Origin: an uncultured Clostridia bacterium
GTDB taxonomy: Bacteria; Bacillota; Clostridia; Christensenellales; Borkfalkiaceae
Assembly: GCA_947626005.1 (NCBI GenBank)
Contig: CANQQM010000008.1
Location: forward strand, 1 to 42,727
DNA length: 42,727 nt
Direction: 5' to 3'
Shown here: in pieces, positions 1-8,400 of the stretch
Layout of the letters: every line of letters starts with the position of its first letter
Numbering within the stretch: the stretch's first letter is position 1
Notes under the pieces: model-generated
Databases searched by the model: none
Told to the model about the DNA's origin: nothing
What the model saw: only the letters and a program-made list of their open reading frames with translations
Program-made: the position numbers and the translations under genes

Positions 1-1
1 T

Positions 2-1144
2 GCCGCACAGGTCTTTAAGACGGCGGTCGACCCCTTCGTCGGGAAGATGAACTATATCCGCGTCGGCCGCGGCGTTCTCAGAACGGGCACCGACGCCTAC
101 AACCCCAATACGGAGACGACCGAGCGCATCAATTCGCTCTATCTTGCCCGCGGGAAGAAGCTCGAGCCCGTCACCGAGCTCTCCGCAGGCGATATCGGCG
201 TCGTCGCAAAACTTACGAATACGGGCACGGGCGACACCCTCTGCGATCCCGCGGCTCCCGTCAAATTCGCCCCCATCCCCTTCCCCGAACCCACCCTCTC
301 CCTTGCCGTCAACGTTGCCGTGCGCGGCACCGAGGATAAGGTATTCGGCGGGCTCAACCGTCTTGCCGAAGAGGACAAGGGCTTCCGCGTCCGCAAGAAC
401 ACGGAGACGGGCGAGACCCTCGTCTGCGGACAGGGCGAAGTGCAGCTCGAGATCATCAAGCGCAAGCTCAAGGCGAAGTTCGGCGCGGAGGCCGAATTCT
501 CCACCCCCACCGTCGCCTACCGCGAATCCATCCTCTCCAAGGCGGAAGCCGAGGGCAAACACAAGAAGCAGACGGGCGGCGCGGGGCAGTTCGGCGTCGT
601 CGAGATCCGCTTCGAACCGGGTGCGGCGGACGGCGTGTTCGAATTCGTCGACGCGGTCGTCGGCGGCACGGTGCCCAAGCAGTTCATCCCCGCCGTCGAA
701 AAAGGATTGCGCGAAGCCATCCAGAAGGGCGTACTCGCGGGGTATCCCATGGTCAACCTGAAGGCGACCCTCTTCGACGGCAAGTATCACCCCGTCGACA
801 GTAAGGAGATCGCGTTCGTCTCGGCGGCGAAACTCGCCTACGACGACGGCATCCGCCGTGCGAAGCCCATCCTCCTCGAGCCCATCTGCTCGATGGAGAT
901 CACCGTCCCCGAACAGTACGTCGGCGACATCATGGGCGACCTCAACAAGCGCCGCGGCCGCATCATCGGCATGACGACGGCGGAGGGGCTGCAGGTCATC
1001 ACCGCCGAAGCGCCCGAGGGCGAGATCCTCACCTATGCGACCTCCCTCCGTTCGATGACGCAGGGAAGAGGCCGCTTCACCTCGACCTTCGCCCGCTATG
1101 AGCAGGCGCCCGAGACCGTCCTCCAGAATCTGCAAAAGGCGTAA
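2..1144 (+). CDS. fusA: Elongation factor G-like GTPase, C-terminal part (5' truncated by window edge)
   Basis: This is a ribosomal translocation-type GTPase missing its N-terminal G domain, because the frame is open to the first bases of the window (AAQVFKTAVDPFVGK precedes the ORF-track Met). What remains corresponds to domains II-V of EF-G: the domain II strand around FKTAVDPF, a domain III segment with GEVQLEI, the domain IV signature QTGGAGQFG, and a domain V ending in RGRIIGM and RSMTQGRGRF. The HKKQTGGAGQFG form and TGTGDTLCDP resemble the EF-G paralogue group often annotated as EF-G II or EF-G-like rather than the housekeeping copy beside rpsL/rpsG, and no ribosomal genes lie nearby. 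The family is certain; the paralogue class is inferred. A strong terminator follows directly. Confidence 0.93.
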   Translation, partial: AAQVFKTAVDPFVGKMNYIRVGRGVLRTGTDAYNPNTETTERINSLYLARGKKLEPVTELSAGDIGVVAKLTNTGTGDTLCDPAAPVKFAPIPFPEPTLSLAVNVAVRGTEDKVFGGLNRLAEEDKGFRVRKNTETGETLVCGQGEVQLEIIKRKLKAKFGAEAEFSTPTVAYRESILSKAEAEGKHKKQTGGAGQFGVVEIRFEPGAADGVFEFVDAVVGGTVPKQFIPAVEKGLREAIQKGVLAGYPMVNLKATLFDGKYHPVDSKEIAFVSAAKLAYDDGIRRAKPILLEPICSMEITVPEQYVGDIMGDLNKRRGRIIGMTTAEGLQVITAEAPEGEILTYATSLRSMTQGRGRFTSTFARYEQAPETVLQNLQKA

Positions 1145-1150
1145 AAACAC

Positions 1151-1179
1151 AAAACGGGCGGGGAAACCCGCCCGTTTTT
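1151..1179 (+). terminator. Intrinsic terminator after EF-G-like gene
   Basis: An 8-bp perfect GC stem (CGGGCGGG/CCCGCCCG) closes a GAAA tetraloop, is flanked by an A-run on the left and followed by TTTTT. It lies 7 bp after the EF-G-like stop codon. Confidence 0.93.
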
Positions 1180-1209
1180 CGTACCCATTTGTGCATTTTA
1201 CAAAATTTT

Positions 1210-1240
1210 CGCCTCCCGCCGATGCGGGAGGCGACCTTTT
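1210..1240 (-). terminator. Hairpin terminator at the end of the ppx-maf-mreB operon
   Basis: A 10-bp perfect stem (CGCCTCCCGC/GCGGGAGGCG) with a 4-nt loop sits just past the mreB stop codon. Read on the minus strand it is followed by GAAAATTTTG, a weak U-tract; on the plus strand it is followed by ACCTTTTT, so it may work in both directions between the convergent genes. Confidence 0.7.
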
Positions 1241-2223
1241 TAATCGGTGCAGATCTTGCGCTGGATGGCGGGGTTTCCGATCACCCGTCCCCCGCCGAGG
1301 ACGACCGCCGTCTGCGGGTCGGAGGCAAGATGCGCTTCCATCTGAAGTTTGTCGGCGATGTAGTCGGAAAGGCCCGCAAGGTTGCAGACGCCGCCCGAGA
1401 GGAACACGCCGTTCTTGCACATCGCCGCCGAGACCTCCGCGGGAAGTTTCCTTAAAACGAGCTCGGCGTATTCGATGATCTTATCCACATAGATGCGGAT
1501 GGGGAAGAGGATGTCCTGCGAGGAGACGGACACCGAGCGGGGCCGCCCCGTCGTGACGTCCCGTCCGTTGACGATCGTGCTCTGATTGTCGTTTTCGATG
1601 AGGCTCCCCACCGTGTTTTTCAGCTTTTCGCTCGTGAGCGACCCGATCTTGAGGTTGAAAAGATCGGCAACGTGGTCGATGATATGGATATCCATGTTGT
1701 TCCCGCCCACGCACATCGTGATCCCCGCGATGATGCCGTCGAGGGAAAAGACGGCAAGCGACGTCTTGCCCGCGCCGATATCCATCGCGAACACGGGGTT
1801 GGACTCGGAGAGGGGCACGTCCTGCCCGAGCGCCGTCAAAAACGGCGCCGCCGCGAAGCTGATGCGGGAGATGCCCGCCGCCTTCGCGACACGGTAGTAG
1901 CGTTCCTTGGATTCGGCGGTGATGCCGCACGGGACGCAGAAGAGGGCCTCCACCGAGAACCGCCGCACCACCTTGGAGAGGAAGTACTCGAGCAGCGCCC
2001 CCGCGTAGCGCTCGTTGACGATCTCCCCCTCGTACACGGGGAACACGACGTCGGTGAGCTCCGCCGTCTTGCCGACGAGCCGCTTCGCCTCGTTCCCGAA
2101 GGCGCGGATCTCCCCCGTCTCCTTGGAGACGGTGAGACAGGTCGCCTCGGCGAGCACGATGCCGCTCCCGATGCGGTAGATCTTCGTGACAGCCGTCCCG
2201 AAATCGATTGCAAGTTTTAACAT
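1240..2223 (-). CDS. mreB: MreB/Mbl-type actin-like cell shape protein
   Basis: This is an actin-fold ATPase that polymerises under the membrane and guides lateral wall synthesis. The three actin-family nucleotide-binding elements are visible: phosphate-1 DFGTAVTKIY at the N-terminus, phosphate-2 MDIGAGKTSLAVF in the middle, and the adenosine motif FLSGGVCNLAG near the C-terminus. At 327 residues it is close to the normal MreB length. It starts 1 bp after the maf stop codon, so it is the last gene of a ppx-maf-mreB operon. No mreC or mreD is adjacent, so it may be a second, orphan MreB paralogue (Mbl/MreBH-like); that point is inference. Family assignment is firm. Confidence 0.9.
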   Translation of the reverse strand: MLKLAIDFGTAVTKIYRIGSGIVLAEATCLTVSKETGEIRAFGNEAKRLVGKTAELTDVVFPVYEGEIVNERYAGALLEYFLSKVVRRFSVEALFCVPCGITAESKERYYRVAKAAGISRISFAAAPFLTALGQDVPLSESNPVFAMDIGAGKTSLAVFSLDGIIAGITMCVGGNNMDIHIIDHVADLFNLKIGSLTSEKLKNTVGSLIENDNQSTIVNGRDVTTGRPRSVSVSSQDILFPIRIYVDKIIEYAELVLRKLPAEVSAAMCKNGVFLSGGVCNLAGLSDYIADKLQMEAHLASDPQTAVVLGGGRVIGNPAIQRKICTD

Positions 2224-2224
2224 C

Positions 2225-2779
2225 TTATCCTCCGACCGCCATAAGCATGGCGCGGACTTCCTCGACGGGAAGCCCCACTACGTTTGAATAACTCCCTTCG
2301 ATGCGCTCGACGAGCGGATAGCCGTCCTGTATGCCGTACGCCCCCGCCTTGTCGAGCGGGAGGCCGCTTTTTACATACCGTGTGACGGTTTCTTCGTCGA
2401 GGGGCAGAAATTTTACCCGCGTTTCCACGACGCAAGAGAGGCGTTTTTCGGGCGAACAGACAAAGACGCCCGTAAAGACTTCGTGTTCTTTTCCGCTCAA
2501 AAGGCGGAGCATGCGGAAAGCGTCCTTTTCATCTTTCGGCTTTCCGAAGATCTCCCCTTCCAAGGAGACGACGGTATCGGCGCCGAGGACGACGGCCGAG
2601 GGGAAGCGCGAAAAGACTTCCTCCGCCTTGCCGCGGGCAAACGCTTCCGCCGTTTCCCGTGCGGAAAGCCCTCCCGCACGTTCCTCGAAACGGGAGGGTT
2701 CGACGGTGAACGAAAACCCCGCTTCCCTAAGAAGTTCCCGCCGCCGCGGCGAATTGCTTGCAAGGATGAGCCGACTCAC
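2225..2779 (-). CDS. maf: Maf-family nucleoside triphosphate pyrophosphatase
   Basis: Maf proteins hydrolyse non-canonical or modified nucleoside triphosphates to monophosphate plus pyrophosphate and are linked to septum arrest in Bacillus. The N-terminus carries the family hallmark ILASNSPRRRELL, followed by VVLGADTVV and, late in the protein, KAGAYGIQD, which is the dTTP/UTP-type motif. Length (184 residues) is typical. The start codon is GTG overlapping the ppx stop (GTGA), so the two genes are probably translationally coupled; mreB follows after 1 bp. maf next to mre genes is a common arrangement in bacteria, which supports both calls. Confidence 0.95.
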   Translation of the reverse strand: MSRLILASNSPRRRELLREAGFSFTVEPSRFEERAGGLSARETAEAFARGKAEEVFSRFPSAVVLGADTVVSLEGEIFGKPKDEKDAFRMLRLLSGKEHEVFTGVFVCSPEKRLSCVVETRVKFLPLDEETVTRYVKSGLPLDKAGAYGIQDGYPLVERIEGSYSNVVGLPVEEVRAMLMAVGG

Positions 2780-4290
2780 AGGATCTCGAGGTTCTTCTTG
2801 AAGGCACGCTTGAATTCGGCGTTCGCCGCCATGGCCTGACGGATCTCGAGCGCCGCGTCGCCCGCAAGCTCCGTCTTCATGATGACGGAATCGCCGAGCA
2901 CGTCGCAGTTGATCCCCGTCACCACGCCGAGGCCGCTGCGGTCGAGGCTCTCCGCGATGCGGAGGAGCACGCCGAGTTTGCGCACGACGTCGAGGTCGTC
3001 GTCGGTGACGATATCCTTATACCTTGCCCAGTCGGCGGGAGAGAGGTCCTCCTTCCTGTGGCACCCCGCGACGAACGCCGCGAGCACGATCTCGCGGTGG
3101 GTCGCCCCGTAGATGCCGCTGCTTAAGATCATATAGCGGCTGTGCTTCTGATGGTTATAGTAGCGGACGCGGAGACCGCAGTCGTGAAGGCTTGCCGCGA
3201 TCTTGAGCACTTTGAGATAGATCCGCGGGAATTTATGCAGCACGCGGAGCTGTTTGAAGAGCTGGATGGAGAGGTGGACGACGTGCTCGACGTGTGCGGC
3301 GTTGCAGCCGTAGTAGCCGACAAGGGTGTTGAGCGAATAGCTGAGAACATCGGCGATCGGGCGTTCCACCGTCATGGGGATGGCCTGATTGAACATGATC
3401 CCCTCCCTGAGGCCGCATCCGCCGATGATGAAGTTTTCGATGGACAGGTAGTCGGTAAACGCCTTGATGATCGCGAGCGCCGCCGGCATGATGTCGGCAC
3501 GGGCGGGAGAGAGCCCGCGGATGCGCTTGCGCTTTTCGACGTCGAGAACGCGCACCATCTCGTAGACGGAGCGGAAATCGTCCACCGTGAACTGATAGTT
3601 GTGCACGGTGTCGAGGGGATACTTGCGGATGATGCGGTTGATCTTATAGAGGTTGCGGAAGGAACCGCCGACGCCGATCATCTGCGTGTCGGGCTCCACT
3701 TCGGAGAGCCATTCGATCTTCTTGAACTGTTCGGTGAAGAACTCCTCGATCTTCGCCGTCTGCTCCTCGGGGGAGACGCCGTCGTCCGCGAAGAGGTCGG
3801 TGAGGGTGACCGCCCCGAAGCCGAGGGTCACGAAATTGAGGATGGTGCGGCGGTTGTAGTAGATGATCTTGGTGCTTCCCCCGCCGATCTCGAGGATGAT
3901 GCCCTTGGGGACGTCCATCGAATTGATGACGCCGCGGTAGACGAGGGTCGCCTCCTCCTCTTCGGAGAGCACTTCGACGCGGATCCCGCAGGTCGCCTGA
4001 ATTTCGTCGAGGAAGGAACGCTGATTTTTGGCGCGGCGGACCGCCGCCGTCGCCACGGCGATGATGCGCTCCACGCCCGATGCGTCGCACAGCCTCTTGA
4101 ACATCTTGAGCGTACGGATGGTCTCCGCCACGCGCTGCGGTTTGAGGAAGCCGTCGCGGTCCATATCCTGACCGAGACGCACGCTCTCCTTGAGCTCGTC
4201 CTCCACCATAAAGTGACCGTCCCCGAACATCTCAACGATCACGAGCCGAGCGGAATTGGAACCAAGATCGATGATACCGATTTTTTCCAT
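2776..4290 (-). CDS. ppx: Ppx/GppA-family exopolyphosphatase / pppGpp phosphatase with HD-like C-terminus
   Basis: This enzyme removes terminal phosphates from polyphosphate and/or converts pppGpp to ppGpp. The N-terminal half is the ASKHA-fold catalytic domain, with the first phosphate loop IDLGSNSARL (about residues 7-16), the second GIILEIGGGSTK (about 134-146) and a VGGSFRNL segment. The C-terminal third (about 310-504) is alpha-helical with SLHDCGLRVRYYNHQKHS, matching the HD-like domain of long Ppx proteins. At 504 residues it is a full two-domain form. It is first in the ppx-maf-mreB operon. A promoter-like TAGACA-17-TAAAAT lies about 90 bp upstream. Sequence alone does not separate Ppx from GppA activity. 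Confidence 0.9.
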   Translation of the reverse strand: MEKIGIIDLGSNSARLVIVEMFGDGHFMVEDELKESVRLGQDMDRDGFLKPQRVAETIRTLKMFKRLCDASGVERIIAVATAAVRRAKNQRSFLDEIQATCGIRVEVLSEEEEATLVYRGVINSMDVPKGIILEIGGGSTKIIYYNRRTILNFVTLGFGAVTLTDLFADDGVSPEEQTAKIEEFFTEQFKKIEWLSEVEPDTQMIGVGGSFRNLYKINRIIRKYPLDTVHNYQFTVDDFRSVYEMVRVLDVEKRKRIRGLSPARADIMPAALAIIKAFTDYLSIENFIIGGCGLREGIMFNQAIPMTVERPIADVLSYSLNTLVGYYGCNAAHVEHVVHLSIQLFKQLRVLHKFPRIYLKVLKIAASLHDCGLRVRYYNHQKHSRYMILSSGIYGATHREIVLAAFVAGCHRKEDLSPADWARYKDIVTDDDLDVVRKLGVLLRIAESLDRSGLGVVTGINCDVLGDSVIMKTELAGDAALEIRQAMAANAEFKRAFKKNLEIL

Positions 4291-4380
4291 GTGTAATATG
4301 CCTCGCCTTTCCGATAGAATGCGGACGACCCGTCCGCGGGGTAGAACTCCGAAAATTACCCGATTCTAACTTTGCAATTC

Positions 4381-4409
4381 ATTTTAGCACATAAACGGCC
4401 GTTTGTCTA
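4381..4409 (-). promoter_or_regulatory. Candidate sigma-A promoter for ppx-maf-mreB
   Basis: On the minus strand the -35 is TAGACA (plus 4404-4409) and the -10 is TAAAAT (plus 4381-4386), with a 17-bp spacer. The resulting leader of about 85 nt contains a perfect 7-bp hairpin (GCGGACG/CGTCCGC at 4321-4337). No terminator separates it from the TauE/SafE pair upstream, so read-through into ppx is also possible. Confidence 0.5.
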
Positions 4410-4436
4410 TACCCTTTTTGAAAATAATTTGCTTTT

Positions 4437-4835
4437 TTACAAAACTTTTTTGTGCGCTTCGCTTCCCCCTCCCTCCTTGGAGAGCGCACCTTTGAGGGGA
4501 AGGAAGGAGAGGAGGATGAGAAAGGCCCCGAACCCCTTTTTGAGAGCGGACGAGGGGAGCATGCCCGCGAAAAGGGCGAAGAGGGCGGAAAAGAGGAGGG
4601 CGGGAAGGATGAGAAGCAAAAGTCCCCTTTTCTTCACGAGGCCGCTTTTTGCATGCACGGAGAGGGCGAGGAAGGACATCGGGAGGAAGGAGAGAAGGTT
4701 GATCCCCTGCGCCGCCGCCTGCGGAAGGCCGCAAAGGAGGGTGAGAAGGGGGATGAGCGCCGTTCCGCCACCCATGCCCATCCCGCCGAGCACTCCCCCG
4801 AAGAGGCCCGAAAGAAAGAGGAGAAGGAAGGCCAT
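4437..4835 (-). CDS. TauE/SafE (TSUP) half-transporter, second gene of a pair
   Basis: Small membrane protein of 132 residues, about half the length of a normal sulfite exporter TauE/SafE family permease. It begins MAFLLLFLSGLFGG and soon shows the glycine-rich family motif GGMGMGGGTALIP, then about four hydrophobic helices and a basic, polar tail. The ORF track extends it far upstream, but that part is an out-of-frame shadow of the neighbour. The ATG overlaps the stop of the upstream half-gene by one base (TAATG), and a GGAGG lies a little upstream. In full-length family members two such repeats are fused; here each is its own gene, so the functional unit is presumably a heterodimer. Substrate (sulfite, sulfonate or other organic anion) cannot be told. 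Confidence 0.82.
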   Translation of the reverse strand: MAFLLLFLSGLFGGVLGGMGMGGGTALIPLLTLLCGLPQAAAQGINLLSFLPMSFLALSVHAKSGLVKKRGLLLLILPALLFSALFALFAGMLPSSALKKGFGAFLILLSFLPLKGALSKEGGGSEAHKKVL

Positions 4836-5179
4836 TAAAAGAGCATCCTCCCTCCCGCCGCGAGCATGAAGAGGGCGAAGAGAAAATTCAAGACTCGCTG
4901 CGGGATGCGGGGAAGCAGCTTCGCCCCGAAAAACCCGCCGAAACATACGCCGAGGGCGACGGGAAGAAGGTGGGAAAGGGGCACGAGGCCGCGGAAAAGA
5001 TAGACCGCCCCGCTCACGAGGCAGGCGGGAAGGACGGCGGCGATCGCCGTCGCATGCGCGGACCGCGCGGGAAGGCCGCTCTTTTCCAGGGCGGGGACGG
5101 CGATCATCCCCCCTCCTCCGCCGAAGAGCCCGTTGGCGGCGCCGACGAGGGCGCCGCACACAAGCATTTTCCCCTTCAT
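4835..5179 (-). CDS. TauE/SafE (TSUP) half-transporter, first gene of a pair
   Basis: A 114-residue membrane protein starting MKGKMLVCGALVGAANG, chosen because GGGAGGAAGGGCG lies directly upstream; the longer ORF-track start runs into non-coding sequence. It shows the TauE/SafE glycine-rich signature LFGGGGGMIAVPAL, then SAHATAIAAVLPACLVSG and PVALGVCFGGFFGAKL, matching the N-terminal repeat of the family, with about four hydrophobic segments. It overlaps its partner by one base and probably forms one transporter with it. No sulfur metabolism gene is adjacent, so the transported anion is unknown. Confidence 0.85.
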   Translation of the reverse strand: MKGKMLVCGALVGAANGLFGGGGGMIAVPALEKSGLPARSAHATAIAAVLPACLVSGAVYLFRGLVPLSHLLPVALGVCFGGFFGAKLLPRIPQRVLNFLFALFMLAAGGRMLF

Positions 5180-5299
5180 TCGCCCTTCCTCCCCTCCCCG
5201 CACTCCCTTTATGGGCGCTTTCCGCGGGGAACATTCACGAAAAGTATGCGCGTCGCACAAAAAAATTTGCCTTTTTTTCGCTATCCCACGCGAAAGTGC

Positions 5300-5328
5300 T
5301 TGCTTCCCGCGACGTTTTATATTAAAAT
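5300..5328 (+). promoter_or_regulatory. Candidate promoter for the 1215-residue surface protein
   Basis: TTGCTT (5300-5305) and TAAAAT (5323-5328) are separated by exactly 17 bp. The leader to the ATG at 5405 is about 70 nt and ends in AAAGGTG as ribosome binding site. The intergenic region 5180-5404 is shared with the divergent TauE/SafE pair; I saw no equally good promoter on the other strand. Confidence 0.6.
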
Positions 5329-5404
5329 AGAATAGTATTTTTCGAGAAAAACTTCGGGACCGCGGCGGACAAGCTCCCGCGCGGCTCCGCACCAAAGGTG
5401 TTTT

Positions 5405-8400
5405 ATGGCAAAATTATTTGATCACAAAAGACGGAAGACTGCGGCGGCGCTCGGCGTCCTGCTCTCCGCAACCCTATCGCTCGGCGTCTTTGCGGCGTGC
5501 ACGCCCGAGGAGACCCCCGTCGAGGAGGATCCCAAGCCGTCTGTAAACGACAGCCAGCTCCTCAAGAACGGCAACTTCGAATTCTACGGCGAAATGGACG
5601 AGGAGGATGTCTCCAAGAAGCTCAACCTCATCAGTTCGCCCAACGACTGGACGTTCTCTTCTGGTTCGCCCTCTTCGGACACCGCCTCGGGCATCGTCGA
5701 CATCACCGAGTGGGACTACCTCTCCCGTCGCGGCACCGAACTCACCACCGTCGAGGACGCACTCGCAAAGTGGGAGACCAATTCGGTGACGGCGTACGAC
5801 CGTCTCCAATTCTACAAGGATCAGTCGATCACCTCGGCCGACTCCTTCGAACTCTACGACGACTACAAGTATTCCATCGACTTCGAGGACGTCGAATATC
5901 TGCATGAGGTCACGGATAGCGGCGCCTTCCGTCTCCACGATCACGACGCACAGGTCGAAGCGGGAGAGACGGGGATCCTCATGATCCACAACCGCCGCAC
6001 CTCCGACGGCGTCCGCGGGACGGCGCAGTACTACACCTCCTCGACGACCATCACCTTAAACGCGGGGACCGCGGCGAAGGTGGGCGTCTGGGTCAAGACC
6101 TCCAACCTCTACCACTATGCCGAGGCGGACAACGTCGAGCTCACCAAGCGCGGCGGGGCGTATATCGGCGTGACGCACACGGTCGGCGGCACCACCCTCG
6201 ACCAGATGCAGATCAAGAACATCAACACGAAGGACGTCACCGAGAACAACGGCTGGAAGCAGTACTTCGTGTATATCCGCGCCAACACCTTCGCGTCGAC
6301 GACCTTCCGCATCGTGCTCGGCCTCGGGCAGGGCAGCTCGGACAACCGCTACGAGGCGGTCGACGGCTACGCCTTCTTCGACGACGTGACCTGCGACATT
6401 ATTTCGGACGCCGACTACGAGAAGGCGGTCGCCGACAATACGCTGAACGTCCCCGGGGAAGAGGGCAACTTCTGCGAACTCAACAGCAAAGCCGACGCGA
6501 AGAAGTTCCTCGCGACCGACCGCACGACGGGAGCGATCCTCCCCAATAACACCTTTGCGCTCGACCTTGCGGCGGGCTTCGATGACTTTGATTTCCAATC
6601 GGGCGGCCATGAATTCTTCACCGTTGCGGACGATCCCCTCTCCTTCGGGCTCACCGAAGAGGTCTCGGGGAGCCGCTCCTACACCTCCGCCAAGATCGAC
6701 CCGTCCCTTGCGGACAACACCTCCTCGACGGCCGTGGAGGACGCCCGCAAGAGCATCACGGGGAAATTCTCCTACGACGAACTCTCCGCCAAGGCGGCGA
6801 CAAACGGGTATCTTCGGACGGCGTTTGAAAACGACTTCGAGAACGCCTTCCCTTCGACCTTCTCCAAGGACAACATCCTCCTTCTCCTCTCGACGAACGG
6901 CGCGGCGTACACCGCCAAGCTCCCCGCCTTCACCCTTCCCGAGAACACGCGGATGCTCATCTCCTTCTTTGTAAAGACGAGCTCCATCCGCACGGGCAGA
7001 AGCGGCGCGGGCGCGACCCTCATCGACGGCGAGAACAAGACCTCCATCACCCCCTTCGATTCGACGACCGTCTCCAAGGTGGATATCGACAGCGAAGATC
7101 CCGAGAAGTCGGATATCTATAAGGGGTGGGTGCACTGCTTCTTCTTCGTCTCCAACGAGACGGACAGCGCAAAGACCTTCCGCATCGAGCTCACCTACGG
7201 GCCCACGGCGATCGCAAGCAGCACGAAGAGCAACTACTGCGACGGGTATGCCGCCTTTGCCAACTTCGAGACGAGCGTCCTCACCAAGACGCAGGTAAGC
7301 TACGCGACTTCGGGCACCTATGCGCAGAAAGTCTCCCTCACCCAGTCGGTGAAGGACGAAAGCAAGTTCGACGACGCGTCGGCAAGCGGACCGCAGCTTG
7401 AGGAGGGGCTCTCCCTTCCCGCCAACTATACGGGCGTCCTTGCGGGGAGCAACGTCCTCGTCGACGGCGGCGGCAAGAACCCCAACAAGGATTCCCTTGC
7501 CGATATGGGTATCTTTACGGGGCTTCTCTCCTCCGAAAATGCCGATAAGTATCTCCCCTCCGCAGAAGAAGGCGAGACCGTCCCCGCATGGAAGACGGCG
7601 CTCTCCGCCCATGCGGGAAACGCGACGGACGGCAAGACGTGGTGGACAAACCTCTTCGGCAACGACGGAAACGGCTACAACACCGCCTACCAGCCCCTTG
7701 TCATCCTCAACACCAACAAGGATAAAGCCGTGCCCTCCTACGGGTTCTTCGCGGGAAAGACTTCCTTCTCCGCCGACACGGCAAACCGCATCACCGTGCG
7801 CGTCAAGCTCTCCACGGGCGCGACCGCATATATCTACCTCACCGACGTGTCCGACCCCGACAAGGGCTTCGACACCCGTCTCTCCCCCGCGATGCCCGCC
7901 GTCACCTACTGGTACGACGATGACGGGAACATCGTGACGAAGGATCCTTCGGGCAAGGACTTCGACAAGAAGACGGATATCGCCTTCACCCGCGAGGAGA
8001 ACGGCCTCTATTCGAAGGCGGGCGACGAGAGCGGCACCCTCTATGCAAACCTCTCCAACTTCGACACGGACGACGAAAAGAACCTCGTCACGACGGACGG
8101 GACGGTCGCCTACTACTTCAACGCGGCCGATTCCAAGTACTACGCTTACTTCGACGAAGAGACGGGAACGTACTCGCAAGTCGTCGAGGCGCTTCCGACG
8201 ACGGGCAGCTTTGTCCGCTATTCGAAGCCCGCGACCCTTCCCGAGGCCGTCATCAAGGTCGAAGGGACGGAAGCAAACAAGGATAAGTGGGTGACCGTCT
8301 CCTTCTATGTGCAGACGGGCAACGCCGACAAGTCCTACCGCGTCGAACTCTGGGCGGGCGACCGCACCGATACCTCCGCGGGCATCCCCGCAGACGGCTA

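Noticed and set aside
4437-5179. Frameshifted single TauE/SafE gene
   Set aside because: The second half has its own ATG, an upstream GGAGG and a clean TAATG junction; each half begins with its own family motif.
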